Assembly (NCBI GenBank): GCA_963640855.1
Contig: CAVIAJ010000004.1
Coordinates: 46,892 to 110,891, forward strand
From: Methanarcanum sp963640855
GTDB taxonomy: Archaea; Thermoplasmatota; Thermoplasmata; Methanomassiliicoccales; Methanomethylophilaceae
DNA: 64,000 bases
Direction of reading: 5' to 3'
A model generated the notes under the pieces. That model saw only the letters and a program-made list of their open reading frames with translations, searched no databases and was not told the DNA's origin. Position numbers and translations under genes: made by a program. Positions 1-8,545 of the stretch are shown here, piece after piece (the stretch's first letter is position 1; each line of letters begins with the position of its first letter).

Positions 1-1
1 G

Positions 2-376
2 AAAGGTATGGAGATAGCCGATCTCGGCGACAGAATCGATTCCAAAGTCGATACCTACAGTAAAGGTATGATGAGAAGACTTCTCATTGCAAGAGCCATT
101 ATGCCGAATCCCAAGTTGGCTATTTTGGATGAAGTCACATCGGGACTCGATGTCGTTAACGCTTACGAAATAAGGGAAATCATAAGAAACATCGCCAAAA
201 ACGGTGTTTCCGTGATCATTTCATCGCATAATATGTTCGAAGTCGAGATTCTCTGCAGCAGGGTTGCCATGATCAACGACGGAAAAGTCGTTCTCGAAGG
301 TACGCCTGCCGAACTTAAAGAGAAATACGGTGCGGACAACCTCGAAGAAGTATTCGTAAAGGCGGTGGCGGAATGA
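2..376 (+). CDS. ABC transporter ATP-binding protein, C-terminal part
   Basis: This is the C-terminal end of an ABC ATPase whose start lies before the window; the frame is open from base 2. The signature loop YSKGMMRRL, Walker B with the D-loop (KLAILDEVTSGLD) and the switch histidine (ISSHN) are present in the expected order, so the missing part is the Walker A half. It would power the permease encoded next. The stop overlaps the permease start (ATGA), so the two are translationally coupled. The closest type by layout is NatA-like or drug/sodium efflux ABC-2 ATPases; the substrate cannot be read from the sequence. Confidence 0.9.
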   Translation, partial: KGMEIADLGDRIDSKVDTYSKGMMRRLLIARAIMPNPKLAILDEVTSGLDVVNAYEIREIIRNIAKNGVSVIISSHNMFEVEILCSRVAMINDGKVVLEGTPAELKEKYGADNLEEVFVKAVAE

Positions 377-1719
377 ATCACTTATGGAATCTTGTCAGAA
401 AAGAGTTGAGAGAACTCCTTACGCCTTCGTCGCTGTTATCCATCGTCGTCGTCGTGATTGTACTTATGTCATTGGGTTCGTTCCTCGGTTCCGAGATAGA
501 AAGTCAGACAGGCACACAGCCGATCGGTTACTACGATCCGAACGGAGCGACGGACGGATACGCCCAGTATTCGATTGACAGATTGTCCGAAAGCTATGAT
601 AAAAGCGGATTTGAATCTGAGAAATACATAATCAATCTCTCAAAATACATAGAATCCGGAAAAAGTGCGGATGAACAGCTTTACGATGCCATGAATAAAG
701 CAGGCGTGGAATCCGCATTGGTCTTCGACACCGATTTCAACAGTAATATTGCCGCAATGAAACCCGGTACGATTCATGTTTATTGGATTCAGAACAGCAC
801 AAGTATCTTCAGCTCACTGAACACGCTTATCGCCACGCAAACGATTGCGAACCTGAACGGATTCATCGGAGAGAGACTCACAACGGAGAAGGGATTGGAT
901 CAGAGCCAGATTGATATGATCAAGTCACCTACAACCTACAGCGCATCCACATATCTCAACGGTACGCTCCATGAAGGTGTCACTCCCGATCAGATTTACT
1001 CCACAATGAGTAATCAGACCATGTTCATTCCGATCATCATTATGCTGATTATCGTCATGATCGGAAGTATTGTTATTTCTTCAATCGGTAACGAGAAGGA
1101 AAACAAGACAATGGAGACTCTCCTCACACTCCCTATCAACAGAACAACCATCGTCGGAGGTAAGCTTATAGGAGCATCCATCGCAGGTCTTGTTATGGGT
1201 GCGTTATACATTGTCGGTATGTACTTCTACATCAACGGCATCACATATACCACAACGGCGGGAGTCTCGCTTGATTCGCTGGGTCTTTCTCTCGATATAA
1301 TGGATTGGATCATTGTCGTCGTTGTGATGTTCCTTGCAATAATATGCGCACTCGGAATGTGTATGATTTTGGGTGCGTTTGCAAAGAACTACAAAGTGGC
1401 GCAGACGTATGTTATGCCTATCAGCATTCTTGCACTCATTCCGATGTTTGTCACGATGTTCAGTTCGTATTCCGAACTTCCGACTGCGATTCAGGTCGTT
1501 CTCTTTATCATTCCGTTCACACACCCGATGATGGTTATGCAGAACCTCATGTTCGGACAGACTGCGTTGGTATTGGGCGGAATCGGATACCTTGTTGTGT
1601 TCGCAGCTGTGATGATTTACATTACGGTAAGGCTGTACAAGTCGGACATTCTCCTTACGGGAATCATTGTAAGTAACAAGACGAAGAATCTGTTCTCCGG
1701 AAAGAAATCCAAAGAATAA
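373..1719 (+). CDS. ABC-2 type transporter permease (NatB-like)
   Basis: This 448-residue membrane protein partners the ATPase it overlaps by four bases. It has one hydrophobic helix at about residues 18-40, a large polar domain at about 45-210 that should lie outside the membrane, and then about five or six further helices from about 213 to 425. The conserved stretch ENKTMETLLTLPINR follows the second helix, as in ABC-2 exporters of the NatB/YhaP group. This layout fits export of an ion, drug or lipid. The substrate is unknown. A hairpin terminator follows the gene. Confidence 0.88.
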   Translation: MNHLWNLVRKELRELLTPSSLLSIVVVVIVLMSLGSFLGSEIESQTGTQPIGYYDPNGATDGYAQYSIDRLSESYDKSGFESEKYIINLSKYIESGKSADEQLYDAMNKAGVESALVFDTDFNSNIAAMKPGTIHVYWIQNSTSIFSSLNTLIATQTIANLNGFIGERLTTEKGLDQSQIDMIKSPTTYSASTYLNGTLHEGVTPDQIYSTMSNQTMFIPIIIMLIIVMIGSIVISSIGNEKENKTMETLLTLPINRTTIVGGKLIGASIAGLVMGALYIVGMYFYINGITYTTTAGVSLDSLGLSLDIMDWIIVVVVMFLAIICALGMCMILGAFAKNYKVAQTYVMPISILALIPMFVTMFSSYSELPTAIQVVLFIIPFTHPMMVMQNLMFGQTALVLGGIGYLVVFAAVMIYITVRLYKSDILLTGIIVSNKTKNLFSGKKSKE

Positions 1720-1721
1720 AT

Positions 1722-1755
1722 CCGAGGGGGTTGAATCCCCCCGGTCTTTTTTTTT
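1722..1755 (+). terminator. Terminator after the ABC transporter operon
   Basis: A GGGGG/CCCCC stem with a short TTGAAT loop begins just after the permease stop and is followed by a run of nine T residues. Oligo-T runs terminate archaeal transcription; the hairpin is an extra feature. Confidence 0.7.
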
Positions 1756-1812
1756 AATTAAATTAACGGTCGGGGAAGTTTATTCCCGGACCGTTGTTTG
1801 ATATTTTACGGA

Positions 1813-3942
1813 TCAGGCGGATGCTGATTCCGTGAATATTACACAGCGGGAAGTTATCAATTGATTCAGAAGGTTCCCGGCGGATTCGATATCTGCCGTT
1901 ACTTCTTCTGCCGTGCTGCCCTCGTGCTGTATCTCGATGACGCCTGACTGCGTAAGAACAATCACATCGGTTGTGATTGTTTCCGTGCGGGGAGTGAAAT
2001 TGTCATCAATCTCGGTTTCTCCAGCATAGTGATAGGTGCCGCCTTCATCATAAACCGGACTGCTGGCAAAGAGATGTATTGACCTGTTGTTACCGTCAAT
2101 AAACGTCCTGAAGCTGAAGTTTGCATTCGACAAACCATACTTTTCACAGAGTTCACTGTTATAATCAGTACCGGGACTCATATCCGCATATGTAGCCAGA
2201 GTCATTTCCTGTATTTGTGCTCCCGGAATCAACAACTGATATTCGGCCCCGTTATTTAGAGAGAAAACAACGCCGTCTTTAACAGTTTCATGAACAAATC
2301 CGTTGTCTATTTTGTCTGTAAACACCATTTCACCGTCATCGATTATTTTCAGTTTTGATACTGAATGGTATTTACCGTCACTCTCGTTCAGTTTAGGTTC
2401 GGTGTTCTCTATAGTGTAACTAACTCCTTCCTATGTGTGTGATTCGTTAAATTGGTTATTGTGATTCTCCTCTTTCTTCTCTTCGACAAGTTCTGCATCG
2501 ATAACCGAATCGACGACTCTGATGTAGTTGTCACCGATAAGAACATTCAAGAACTTCTCGGTCGACTGAATACTCTCCTCCGATTCTTCAAGAGTACTGT
2601 AAACATGACGCACCTCGATTGCGGGCGTCTTCAAAAGTACAATGCCGTTTACAGTCATCGTTTCCATTTTGTAGTCGAAATTGTTATCAACTACAACATT
2701 TGGATTTTCCGCATGACGGAGATGCATTGTGTTGTTTCCTCCTGTCGGATTGTAAGAGCCATAAATGTGTAATTCGACGGCGTAATACCGTACTTCTCAC
2801 ACAGTTCATTGTAATACACCGTGCCCGGCCTCATATCTCCGTATGTAGTTACTGTCATTCCCTGAAGATACACATCGGGAATGAATGCCTGATATGTCCG
2901 ATGACCGTTTTTGACCCCGTCAATGGGTGTGTTGTATGTCACAACAGTTCCGCCTTCAACAGATTCGCATTTTATTCTCCCGTCCGACAGTCCGGAAAGA
3001 AGAACTACCTGTCCGTCAAAATTTTTGATGTCAACTTCGGTAACTGAATAATACAAACCGTCACCCTCGTTCAGATTGGGCTCGGTACTTGAAACGGAAT
3101 ATGCAATCGGTTTCCAATTATGCGTTTTATCATCTGAATCGCAGTAATCACTGTATTTCTGTCCCTCATTGATTTCAGTCTCATCAACCAAATCTGCATA
3201 TGTAACGGAATCTACAATCCTGACACTGGTATCAAACATAATGGAGTTTGTAAGATCTTCAACCGATTGAACGCTCTCAAAACATTCTTCCATTGTTTCG
3301 ATTATGTGCTGTATCTCTACCGTCGATGTTTTCGAGAGAACAATACCGTTAACTGTCATCGTTTCCATAGGGTAATCGAAATCTTCGTCGATTACCACTT
3401 CCCCGGAACCATCATTGACACATAGATGAAACACATCTTCTTTGTAATGATATTTTATGAGAAAATCTGCATCGTCCTGAATACCGTACTTCTCATGAAG
3501 TTCACGATTAAGATCTGTGTCTCCATCATATTTAGCATTCGTAGTTACTGTCATCCCCTGGAGGTATGCGCCCGGGAAGAAGGCCTGACAATCCACTGTA
3601 TCGCCGTCTTCATGCTGCCGTGTGGAATAAACGATGGTTCCGCCGTCAACAGTTTCACACCTGATGCGACCGTGTCCATATAGGGACGGGATGAGAACCA
3701 TATTTCCATCCTTATTGTGTATTTCCAACTTTGTTACTGGGTAATACAGACCGTCTTCTTCATTCAACATAGGGTCGGCGTGTATATTGGAAAACCTGTA
3801 TCCCACACCATTATCCTTCATATGTCATAATAGTGGCTTTGCGAATGCCAGCATCCCAATCTACGTTACCTACGGTGGCAACAGTGGCTGCGGTTCCACC
3901 TCCGATAACAATCATCACTATGACGGCAGTCAGTATCTTCAT
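1813..3942 (-). pseudogene. Broken secreted protein with three repeat domains
   Basis: Three reading pieces on the minus strand join into one protein. It starts at 3942 with MKILTAVIVMIVIGGGTAA, a signal or anchor helix, and then shifts frame near 3822. Three related domains of roughly 200 residues follow. Each has a DGLYYSVTEV-like strand, the core LQGMTVTT, the segment ELCEKYG and the ending METMTVNGIVL. A second frameshift lies near 2760-2768 inside domain 2. Domains 2 and 3 remain in one frame but are split by a TAG at 2431-2433. The role is unknown; an extracellular adhesin-like role is a guess. The frameshifts could be real decay or assembly errors. Confidence 0.65.
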
Positions 3943-4028
3943 GCGTGTAACAAGGGACCAGTACTCATTTAAATGTACTGTTCATGCAGACATACCGCCG
4001 ACAAAACCACTCGGCGAAGACCGATAAA

Positions 4029-4538
4029 ATGAACGGTAAACTGTCATTCTGAAACGCAGAAAGAAAGGACACTCCTTTGATTCTCCGATTAATAAGAGAA
4101 CTCGCCGAATATGAAAAAATGATTGATCAGGTTGTCGCAGATGAAGATACACTTGAGACGTGAATCTTCGACAGACAGAAAGCCGAAGTAATCTTCGCAG
4201 GAAGCAGGTTTTACGCTGTTCTTCCACAACTTCTCTACCTTCCTCGGACGTGCGGGCATCTACCTTGAAGACCTCTGCGTAAAACCGGAATACCGTGGTA
4301 GAGGTTACGGAAAAGCGATTCTGAAGAAATTGGCATCGATTGCCGTCGAACGCGGTTGCGGACGCCTCGAATGGTGGTGTCTCGATTGGAACAAACCGAG
4401 TATCGACTTCTACCTCTCTTTGAGTGCGGAACCCATTCGGATTGGACTGTGTACCGTATTGCGGGAGATACGCTGGGAAACTTACGGAATAAGTACAATC
4501 AATTCCGAAAAGTAGTAAAATATTACTACTATTTGTAA
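4029..4538 (+). pseudogene. GNAT acetyltransferase, decayed
   Basis: The frame starting at 4029 reads MNGKLSF, a stop (TGA, 4050), then a typical N-terminal GNAT stretch (NAERKDTPLILRLIRELAEYEK), a second in-frame TGA at 4161, and IFDRQKAEV. A shift near 4200-4218 leads to HNFSTFLGRAGIYLEDLCV and the acetyl-CoA loop EYRGRGYGKAIL. A last shift near 4425 leads to DWTVYRIAGDTLGNL. The intact ancestor would have been a diamine-type N-acetyltransferase of about 160 residues. Two stops and at least two shifts make it non-functional. It lies in a zone rich in remnants. Confidence 0.8.
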
Positions 4539-4544
4539 TAAAAA

Positions 4545-4565
4545 ATTACTACAATTAATAGTAAT
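4545..4565. promoter_or_regulatory. Inverted repeat before the DUF4143 ATPase gene
   Basis: ATTACTA and TAGTAAT form a perfect 7-bp inverted repeat around CAATTAA, 28 bases before the next start codon. Two weaker repeats of the same bases (TAGTAA/TTACTA and GTAAT/ATTAC) lie just upstream. An operator is plausible, but the stretch is very AT-rich. Confidence 0.35.
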
Positions 4566-4593
4566 TAAATACTGTAATTCTGTACACACCCAT

Positions 4594-5853
4594 ATGAAGG
4601 AGTATATTCCGCGCATAGCCGACTGCATGCTCGAGAGGATGCTGCACACAACGGGCGCCGTGCACATAACCGGGCCGAAAGGATGCGGTAAGAGCACCAC
4701 AGGCGCACGTCAGTGCGGTACGGAGTACCGCCTTCAGGATCCCGAAAATACGTCCCTCAGAATGCTTGCTTCCGCCAAACCTTCCGAACTCTTCAGAAGT
4801 AAAACTCCGATACTCTTGGACGAATGGCAGGAAGTACCTTCATTATGGGGTGCAGTAAGGAACGAAGTAGACATCACCGACACAATGGGTGAATTCATTC
4901 TCACTGGCTCTTCCGTACCGAAAGACGAAGGATTCAGTCATTCGGGAGTAGACAGAATAGCGCCCATGAAAATGAGAACGATGTCACTGTTCGAATCCGG
5001 AGATTCGGACGGTTCCGTGTCATTGAAGAAACTGTTCGACGGAAATCATAATATCTCCGGAATATCCCCGCACACGCTCAGAGATATCGCATTCTTCATC
5101 GTAAGAGGCGGATGGCCGAGAAGTGTATGCATAGACAGAGAATATGCGCAGGATGTAGTGATGAACTACTACAACGCAACAATCGGAATAGATGTGTTCA
5201 GAGTGGACGGGAAAAAGAAGAACACCGAAGCGGTGGACAGACTGATGCGCTCGTACGCAAGAAACATCTCGACGATGGCGACAACGGCATCGATAATAGA
5301 CGACGTTATATCAAATGATAAGTTGGTCACACAGTCCACCGTCGAGAATTATATCGACTCACTGACAAGACTGTACATAATCGAGGATGTACCTGCCTGG
5401 TCGCATAACATCAGATCAAAGACGGCAATAAGAAACAAACCGAAGAGACATCTTACCGACCCTTCTCTTGCCGCAGCATCCCTGAATATGAATGAGGACA
5501 GGCTGATATCCGATATGAAGACGTTCGGATTCTTTTTCGAATCTCTGTGCGTGAGAGATCTGAGAGTGTATGCGGATCCGCTGTACGGTAAGGTGAAACA
5601 CTACCGCGACACCAACGATTTGGAAGTGGATCTTATCGTCGAACTCCGTGACGGAAGGTGGGGTGCAATCGAGGTCAAAATGGGTGCCGGAGATGTACCT
5701 GAAGCGGAAAACAGTCTTCTTAAACTGAAAGATACAGTCGTAAACGGTGGAGGAAAAGAACCGTCGTTCATGATGGTTCTGATTTCGTCGGGATACGTTT
5801 CGGTTACGGAGAACGGTGTACTTGCAGTGCCGATAGGGTGTTTGGGGCCGTGA
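4594..5853 (+). CDS. ATP-binding protein of the AAA/DUF4143 family
   Basis: This 419-residue protein has Walker A GPKGCGKST at residues 27-35 and a Walker B-like ILLDEWQ near 72-78. ILTGSS near 100 resembles sensor 1. A DUF4143-type C-terminal half follows, with RGGWPR near 171 and a final region containing DLEVDLIVELRDGRWGAIEV. That last part carries the E-x-K arrangement of a PD-(D/E)XK nuclease-like fold. Family members are common in archaea and anaerobes and are poorly understood; a toxin, defence or mobile-element role is often suggested. The start at 4594 follows a TATA-poor, AT-rich stretch. Confidence 0.82.
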   Translation: MKEYIPRIADCMLERMLHTTGAVHITGPKGCGKSTTGARQCGTEYRLQDPENTSLRMLASAKPSELFRSKTPILLDEWQEVPSLWGAVRNEVDITDTMGEFILTGSSVPKDEGFSHSGVDRIAPMKMRTMSLFESGDSDGSVSLKKLFDGNHNISGISPHTLRDIAFFIVRGGWPRSVCIDREYAQDVVMNYYNATIGIDVFRVDGKKKNTEAVDRLMRSYARNISTMATTASIIDDVISNDKLVTQSTVENYIDSLTRLYIIEDVPAWSHNIRSKTAIRNKPKRHLTDPSLAAASLNMNEDRLISDMKTFGFFFESLCVRDLRVYADPLYGKVKHYRDTNDLEVDLIVELRDGRWGAIEVKMGAGDVPEAENSLLKLKDTVVNGGGKEPSFMMVLISSGYVSVTENGVLAVPIGCLGP

Positions 5854-5945
5854 TGCCGTTTTTCAATCGCAGATGTATTTGAAGACACTGTTTCCGTTCA
5901 AACGTGTCCCGATAAGGTCTGCATCCGAAGATTATGATATTCCCC
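5854..5945 (-). pseudogene. Remnant of a second DUF4143 ATPase gene, 5' end only
   Basis: Read on the minus strand from about 5945, this stretch matches the first codons of the intact minus-strand ATPase gene that starts at 7843 (IIFGCRPYRDTFERKQ against MIFKRRLYQDMLEWKQ). The sequence before it matches the intact gene's promoter. The start codon has become ATA and the rest of the gene is absent; the plus-strand ATPase gene ends at its edge. It is the stump of a duplicated copy. Confidence 0.6.
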
Positions 5946-5968
5946 TGAATTTTGAAGTAATGATTTGT

Positions 5969-6012
5969 ACGTTTTCCCGAAATTTTGAGATGGGAATTAT
6001 GACGTTTTCCCG
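5969..6012 (-). promoter_or_regulatory. Paired ACGTTTTCCCG motif, copy 1
   Basis: ACGTTTTCCCG occurs at 5969 and again 33 bases later at 6002 (plus-strand reading). The same pair with the same 33-base spacing occurs at 7876 and 7909 before the intact ATPase gene. Copy 1 now fronts only a gene stump. The spacing of about three helical turns suggests a regulator binding one face of the DNA. Confidence 0.5.
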
Positions 6013-6097
6013 TTAATTTGAATGAGAGATTGTAAAGAAAGAAAAATTCATTGTGAATGAATATCAATCATTTCTTCTGCGAACCGTTCCTCAGTCA

Positions 6098-6382
6098 TCA
6101 ATTTCCGGAATTATAGATCAGGATTTCATCGGCAGTCATGTTTTGACAGAATCTGTCCTCACGCAATGTCCTCCTGCTGACGACATCTACCTTTCCGAAT
6201 ACAGACTCCAATTCTTCTATGAACGACATGTATTCGAAATAATCCGTAAGTTCACCGGGATCGATAGAGAAATCGTAATCACTGTCTTCTCTATAATCTC
6301 CTCTCGATCCGAAGAGAAAGACCTGTTTCACACAGTATTTCTCCGCAATCGGTGCAACGATATCCGAGATCGAATAATCCAT
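6098..6382 (-). CDS. MNT-type nucleotidyltransferase domain protein
   Basis: This 94-residue protein begins MDYSISDIVAPIAEKY. It carries the minimal nucleotidyltransferase motif, FLFGSRGDYREDSDYDF, with the G-S and D-x-D residues that bind metal and nucleotide, and a later acidic residue at GKVDVV. MNT proteins usually pair with HEPN toxins, which they inactivate by adding AMP to the RNase. No HEPN gene follows here; a short ORF of 16 codons starts at the stop and resembles the C-terminal tail of a lost gene. The Met at 6382 was chosen over an upstream Met because the MNT family begins there. Confidence 0.78.
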   Translation of the reverse strand: MDYSISDIVAPIAEKYCVKQVFLFGSRGDYREDSDYDFSIDPGELTDYFEYMSFIEELESVFGKVDVVSRRTLREDRFCQNMTADEILIYNSGN

Positions 6383-6514
6383 GAAATCACATCGCACATT
6401 CAATATATCAAATCGGAGAAAGAGTTGCAGTCCCATCGTATCCGAACCGCAGAATCTTTATTCTGAGATATACGGGGCCGATCATTTTCACATAACTGTT
6501 GTTTTCATCTGCCG

Positions 6515-7843
6515 TCAGATAAATCCCGCCATATATACCGGAAGATACACTATTCCGCCGCTTTCATAGACATCCTTGGTACACAGTACATATGTGACTG
6601 CAATATCTGCGTGATGTTTCTTTATGAATTCATCAAGTGATTTGTGTGTTTTCTCAGATGAGGATTTCACTTCTATCGGTATGACCTTCAGGCCTTTTGA
6701 TATCAGGAAATCAATTTCGTAATAATGGCCTCTGTCGGGTTTGGGGAATGTATGGTATCTCAGGATATGCCCGGAAGATATCAGTGCCTGAGATACGGCG
6801 TTCTCATAGACATAGCCTAAATTGGCAGGAAGTTTTCCGCTGATAAGCTTCTCATAGATCACATTGTCGGAAAACTGACCGTTGTAGAAACAGAGTGTGA
6901 CAAAAAGGCCTGTGTCTTCCAGGAACATTTTGAAGAATGTCATATCCAGATTTTCGGACATACCTAAGCGCGGATCATTGACATGATAGCACAGCTGCAC
7001 TGTTTTGGAATCACTCATTTCGGAGAATGCAGTCGCTTCTCTTTTCAGTCTTCCGTTCGGATTGCTTTCGGTTATCCTGTATCTTCTGCTCCCCCTCGAC
7101 AGTTCTGAAGGTATCGTACGGAAGTATTCTCCCATCCTTCCGGTAGGATCGATCTTTCTGAAATCGTCATTGTATAATCTAATAATCGACCTCTTTATGC
7201 GGTCGATCTCCTGAAAACTCGAACCTTTCACATAAGCTTCGACTGCCTGCGGCATACCTCCGACCGCGATATATTCTCTGTATTCGCGCATCATCTTCCT
7301 GTGTGCTACCTGCCCCAACGGTTCCCTGTGTTCGAAATTATATCTGAGCAGACGGAATGTATCATTGCCTTTGGCCCAGAGAAACTCTTCAAAATCAAGA
7401 GGATGAAGCTCTATATGTTCTTCTTCGCTCGGTATTACGATATCTTTCACATTCTTCTTTATCGATATCAGCGAACCTGTCTCTATGATGTCGTAACGTC
7501 CGTCCTTTACTAGATGTTTGACAGCTTCTCTGGCTCTGCTGAAGTTCTGGACCTCGTCGAATATTATGGCCGTATCTCTTTCTGCGAACTCTTTATCGGT
7601 GTAATACTGCAGTCCGCGGTATAGTCTGTCAATATCGGACAGATCGGTAAAAAGATCATTAATATCCCTGTCCGAAACTGAGAAATCGATACGCACCCAG
7701 ACCTTGTATTCATTTGCAGCGAATGTTTCTGCTATGGTAGTCTTCCCGACTCTTCTGGCGCCCTCTATCATCAATGCCGTACTGCCGTTGGAACGCTGTT
7801 TCCACTCCAACATGTCCTGGTAGAGTCTGCGTTTGAAGATCAT
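6515..7843 (-). CDS. ATP-binding protein of the AAA/DUF4143 family
   Basis: This protein has 442 residues from the ATG at 7843, which follows the ribosome-binding sequence GGGGGAT; an in-frame TTG at 7855 is a less likely start. Walker A is GARRVGKTT near residues 29-37, Walker B is AIIFDEVQ near 92-99, and ETGSLIS follows. The DUF4143 half includes AVGGMPQAVEAYV. The C-terminus has EIDFLISKGLKVIPIEVKSS, a D...E-x-K nuclease-like core. It is a different subfamily from the plus-strand ATPase nearby. Upstream lies the paired ACGTTTTCCCG motif. Confidence 0.82.
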   Translation of the reverse strand: MIFKRRLYQDMLEWKQRSNGSTALMIEGARRVGKTTIAETFAANEYKVWVRIDFSVSDRDINDLFTDLSDIDRLYRGLQYYTDKEFAERDTAIIFDEVQNFSRAREAVKHLVKDGRYDIIETGSLISIKKNVKDIVIPSEEEHIELHPLDFEEFLWAKGNDTFRLLRYNFEHREPLGQVAHRKMMREYREYIAVGGMPQAVEAYVKGSSFQEIDRIKRSIIRLYNDDFRKIDPTGRMGEYFRTIPSELSRGSRRYRITESNPNGRLKREATAFSEMSDSKTVQLCYHVNDPRLGMSENLDMTFFKMFLEDTGLFVTLCFYNGQFSDNVIYEKLISGKLPANLGYVYENAVSQALISSGHILRYHTFPKPDRGHYYEIDFLISKGLKVIPIEVKSSSEKTHKSLDEFIKKHHADIAVTYVLCTKDVYESGGIVYLPVYMAGFI

Positions 7844-7875
7844 AATATCCCCCAATTTTTAATGTAATAAAATGT

Positions 7876-7920
7876 ACGTTTTCCCGATATTTTAAGATGA
7901 TTGAAATAACGTTTTCCCAC
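7876..7920 (-). promoter_or_regulatory. Paired ACGTTTTCCC motif, copy 2
   Basis: ACGTTTTCCCGA at 7876 and ACGTTTTCCCAC at 7909 (plus-strand reading) lie 33 bases apart, 33-77 bases before the ATPase start at 7843. The pair, the spacing and the bases between them resemble copy 1 near 5969-6012. Confidence 0.5.
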
Positions 7921-7959
7921 TAATTTATATGACCGAAATTTTACAGAAAGAACAACCCG

Positions 7960-8160
7960 TTATGATTGGATTTCGATTATCTCTTCTTCTGTGAACTGTT
8001 CCCCGCCGGGATTCTGCCTCGAACGTACTTCATTTGTTTTCTGTTACAAATCCACGAAATAATGCCATCCGTACGGAAGTGATGCACCCTGTATGATATG
8101 CCGACCGCAAAGGAGAAATGGCAAGCCGTATGGACAAGAATCATTTACAAATTTAAGAGA
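7960..8160 (-). pseudogene. Remnant of an unknown gene beside the island boundary
   Basis: One minus-strand frame runs from the island boundary to a TAA at 7960 and is broken by another TAA near 8044. Visible pieces are GRHIIQGASLPYGWHYFV and, after the internal stop, EQFTEEEIIEIQS. The last piece resembles EERFAEEMIDIHS downstream of the nucleotidyltransferase gene at 6050-6095, so the same gene end was present at both duplicated promoter sites. I do not recognise the family. The upstream end is cut exactly at the 23-bp tRNA-like boundary. Confidence 0.4.
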
Positions 8161-8162
8161 AG

Positions 8163-8185
8163 AGTGGTGGCCCCATTGTGATTTG
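8163..8185. repeat. Attachment-site copy at the far end of the island
   Basis: The 23 bases match 11873-11895 at 22 positions (C instead of T at 8171). They correspond to the tRNA-Ile 3' acceptor strand, CCA and T-arm side. No other tRNA sequence accompanies them. Confidence 0.7.
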
Positions 8186-8207
8186 TGTATACAATTGTAA
8201 ACACAAA
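8182..8207. promoter_or_regulatory. Palindromic operator before the RHH gene
   Basis: A 26-base dyad with arms TTTGTGT and ACACAAA around TACAATTGTA is symmetric at all but one pair of positions. It lies directly before a TATA-like CATAAATA (about 8214-8221), which is itself about 25 bases before the RHH start. Ribbon-helix-helix proteins bind such short dyads and usually repress their own genes, so this is a likely autoregulatory site. Confidence 0.55.
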
Positions 8208-8244
8208 TGCAAACCATAAATACAGACATTATATTGCCACGAAT

Positions 8245-8394
8245 ATGGAACCGAGCAGAATAAAGAACATCAGATTTCCTGAAAAATTAGTGGCCGAAAT
8301 TGAATCGTATATCGAGTCAAGTAGTTTCAATAATTTCTCGGAGTTTGTGGTGTATGCATCCAGATATTACCTGGATCAGAAAAAGAGGATGTAA
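8245..8394 (+). CDS. Ribbon-helix-helix (CopG/Arc-like) protein
   Basis: This 49-residue protein starts MEPSRIKNIRFPEKLV. A short beta strand (IKNIRFP) is followed by two helices (KLVAEIESYIES and NFSEFVVYASRYYLDQKK), the layout of RHH DNA-binding dimers. The usual turn residues between the helices (FNNFSEFV) are present. Such proteins act as antitoxins or as plasmid copy-number and element regulators. The start was taken at 8245 because the family begins with the strand and because a TATA-like box lies about 25 bases upstream. A dyad operator precedes it. Confidence 0.75.
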   Translation: MEPSRIKNIRFPEKLVAEIESYIESSSFNNFSEFVVYASRYYLDQKKRM

Positions 8395-8439
8395 GCGGTT
8401 TATCGGTTTCAGACGTGTTTATCTACACAACAACGTGTA

Positions 8440-8455
8440 AAATTACTAGTAATTT
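8440..8455. repeat. Perfect 16-bp palindrome AAATTACTAGTAATTT
   Basis: The 16 bases are a perfect palindrome. They lie 45 bases after the RHH stop and just before the first structured repeat. They may be an operator or part of the termination signal of the RHH transcript. Confidence 0.45.
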
Positions 8456-8465
8456 GAGAATGAAT

Positions 8466-8538
8466 GATTCCCGTGGTGCAAGACCGTGAGCTTGCACAGT
8501 TACGGACGTACAGTGCTCGAAGCACCCCCACGGGAACC
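8466..8538. repeat. Structured repeat A, copy 1
   Basis: An outer stem pairs 8466-8476 with 8528-8538, 10 of 11 positions. It encloses hairpin GTGCAAG/CTTGCAC (8476-8482 with 8491-8497) and hairpin GTGCT-CGA-AGCAC (8513-8525). The first loop contains CCGT, which could pair with ACGG at 8502-8505. The fold is a three-way junction with a possible pseudoknot. It may act as RNA or as single-stranded DNA. Confidence 0.6.
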
Positions 8539-8545
8539 TAAGGGT

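Noticed and set aside
6053..6466. Plus-strand 137-codon frame
   Set aside because: It is antisense to the nucleotidyltransferase gene, whose GS...DxD motif is intact.
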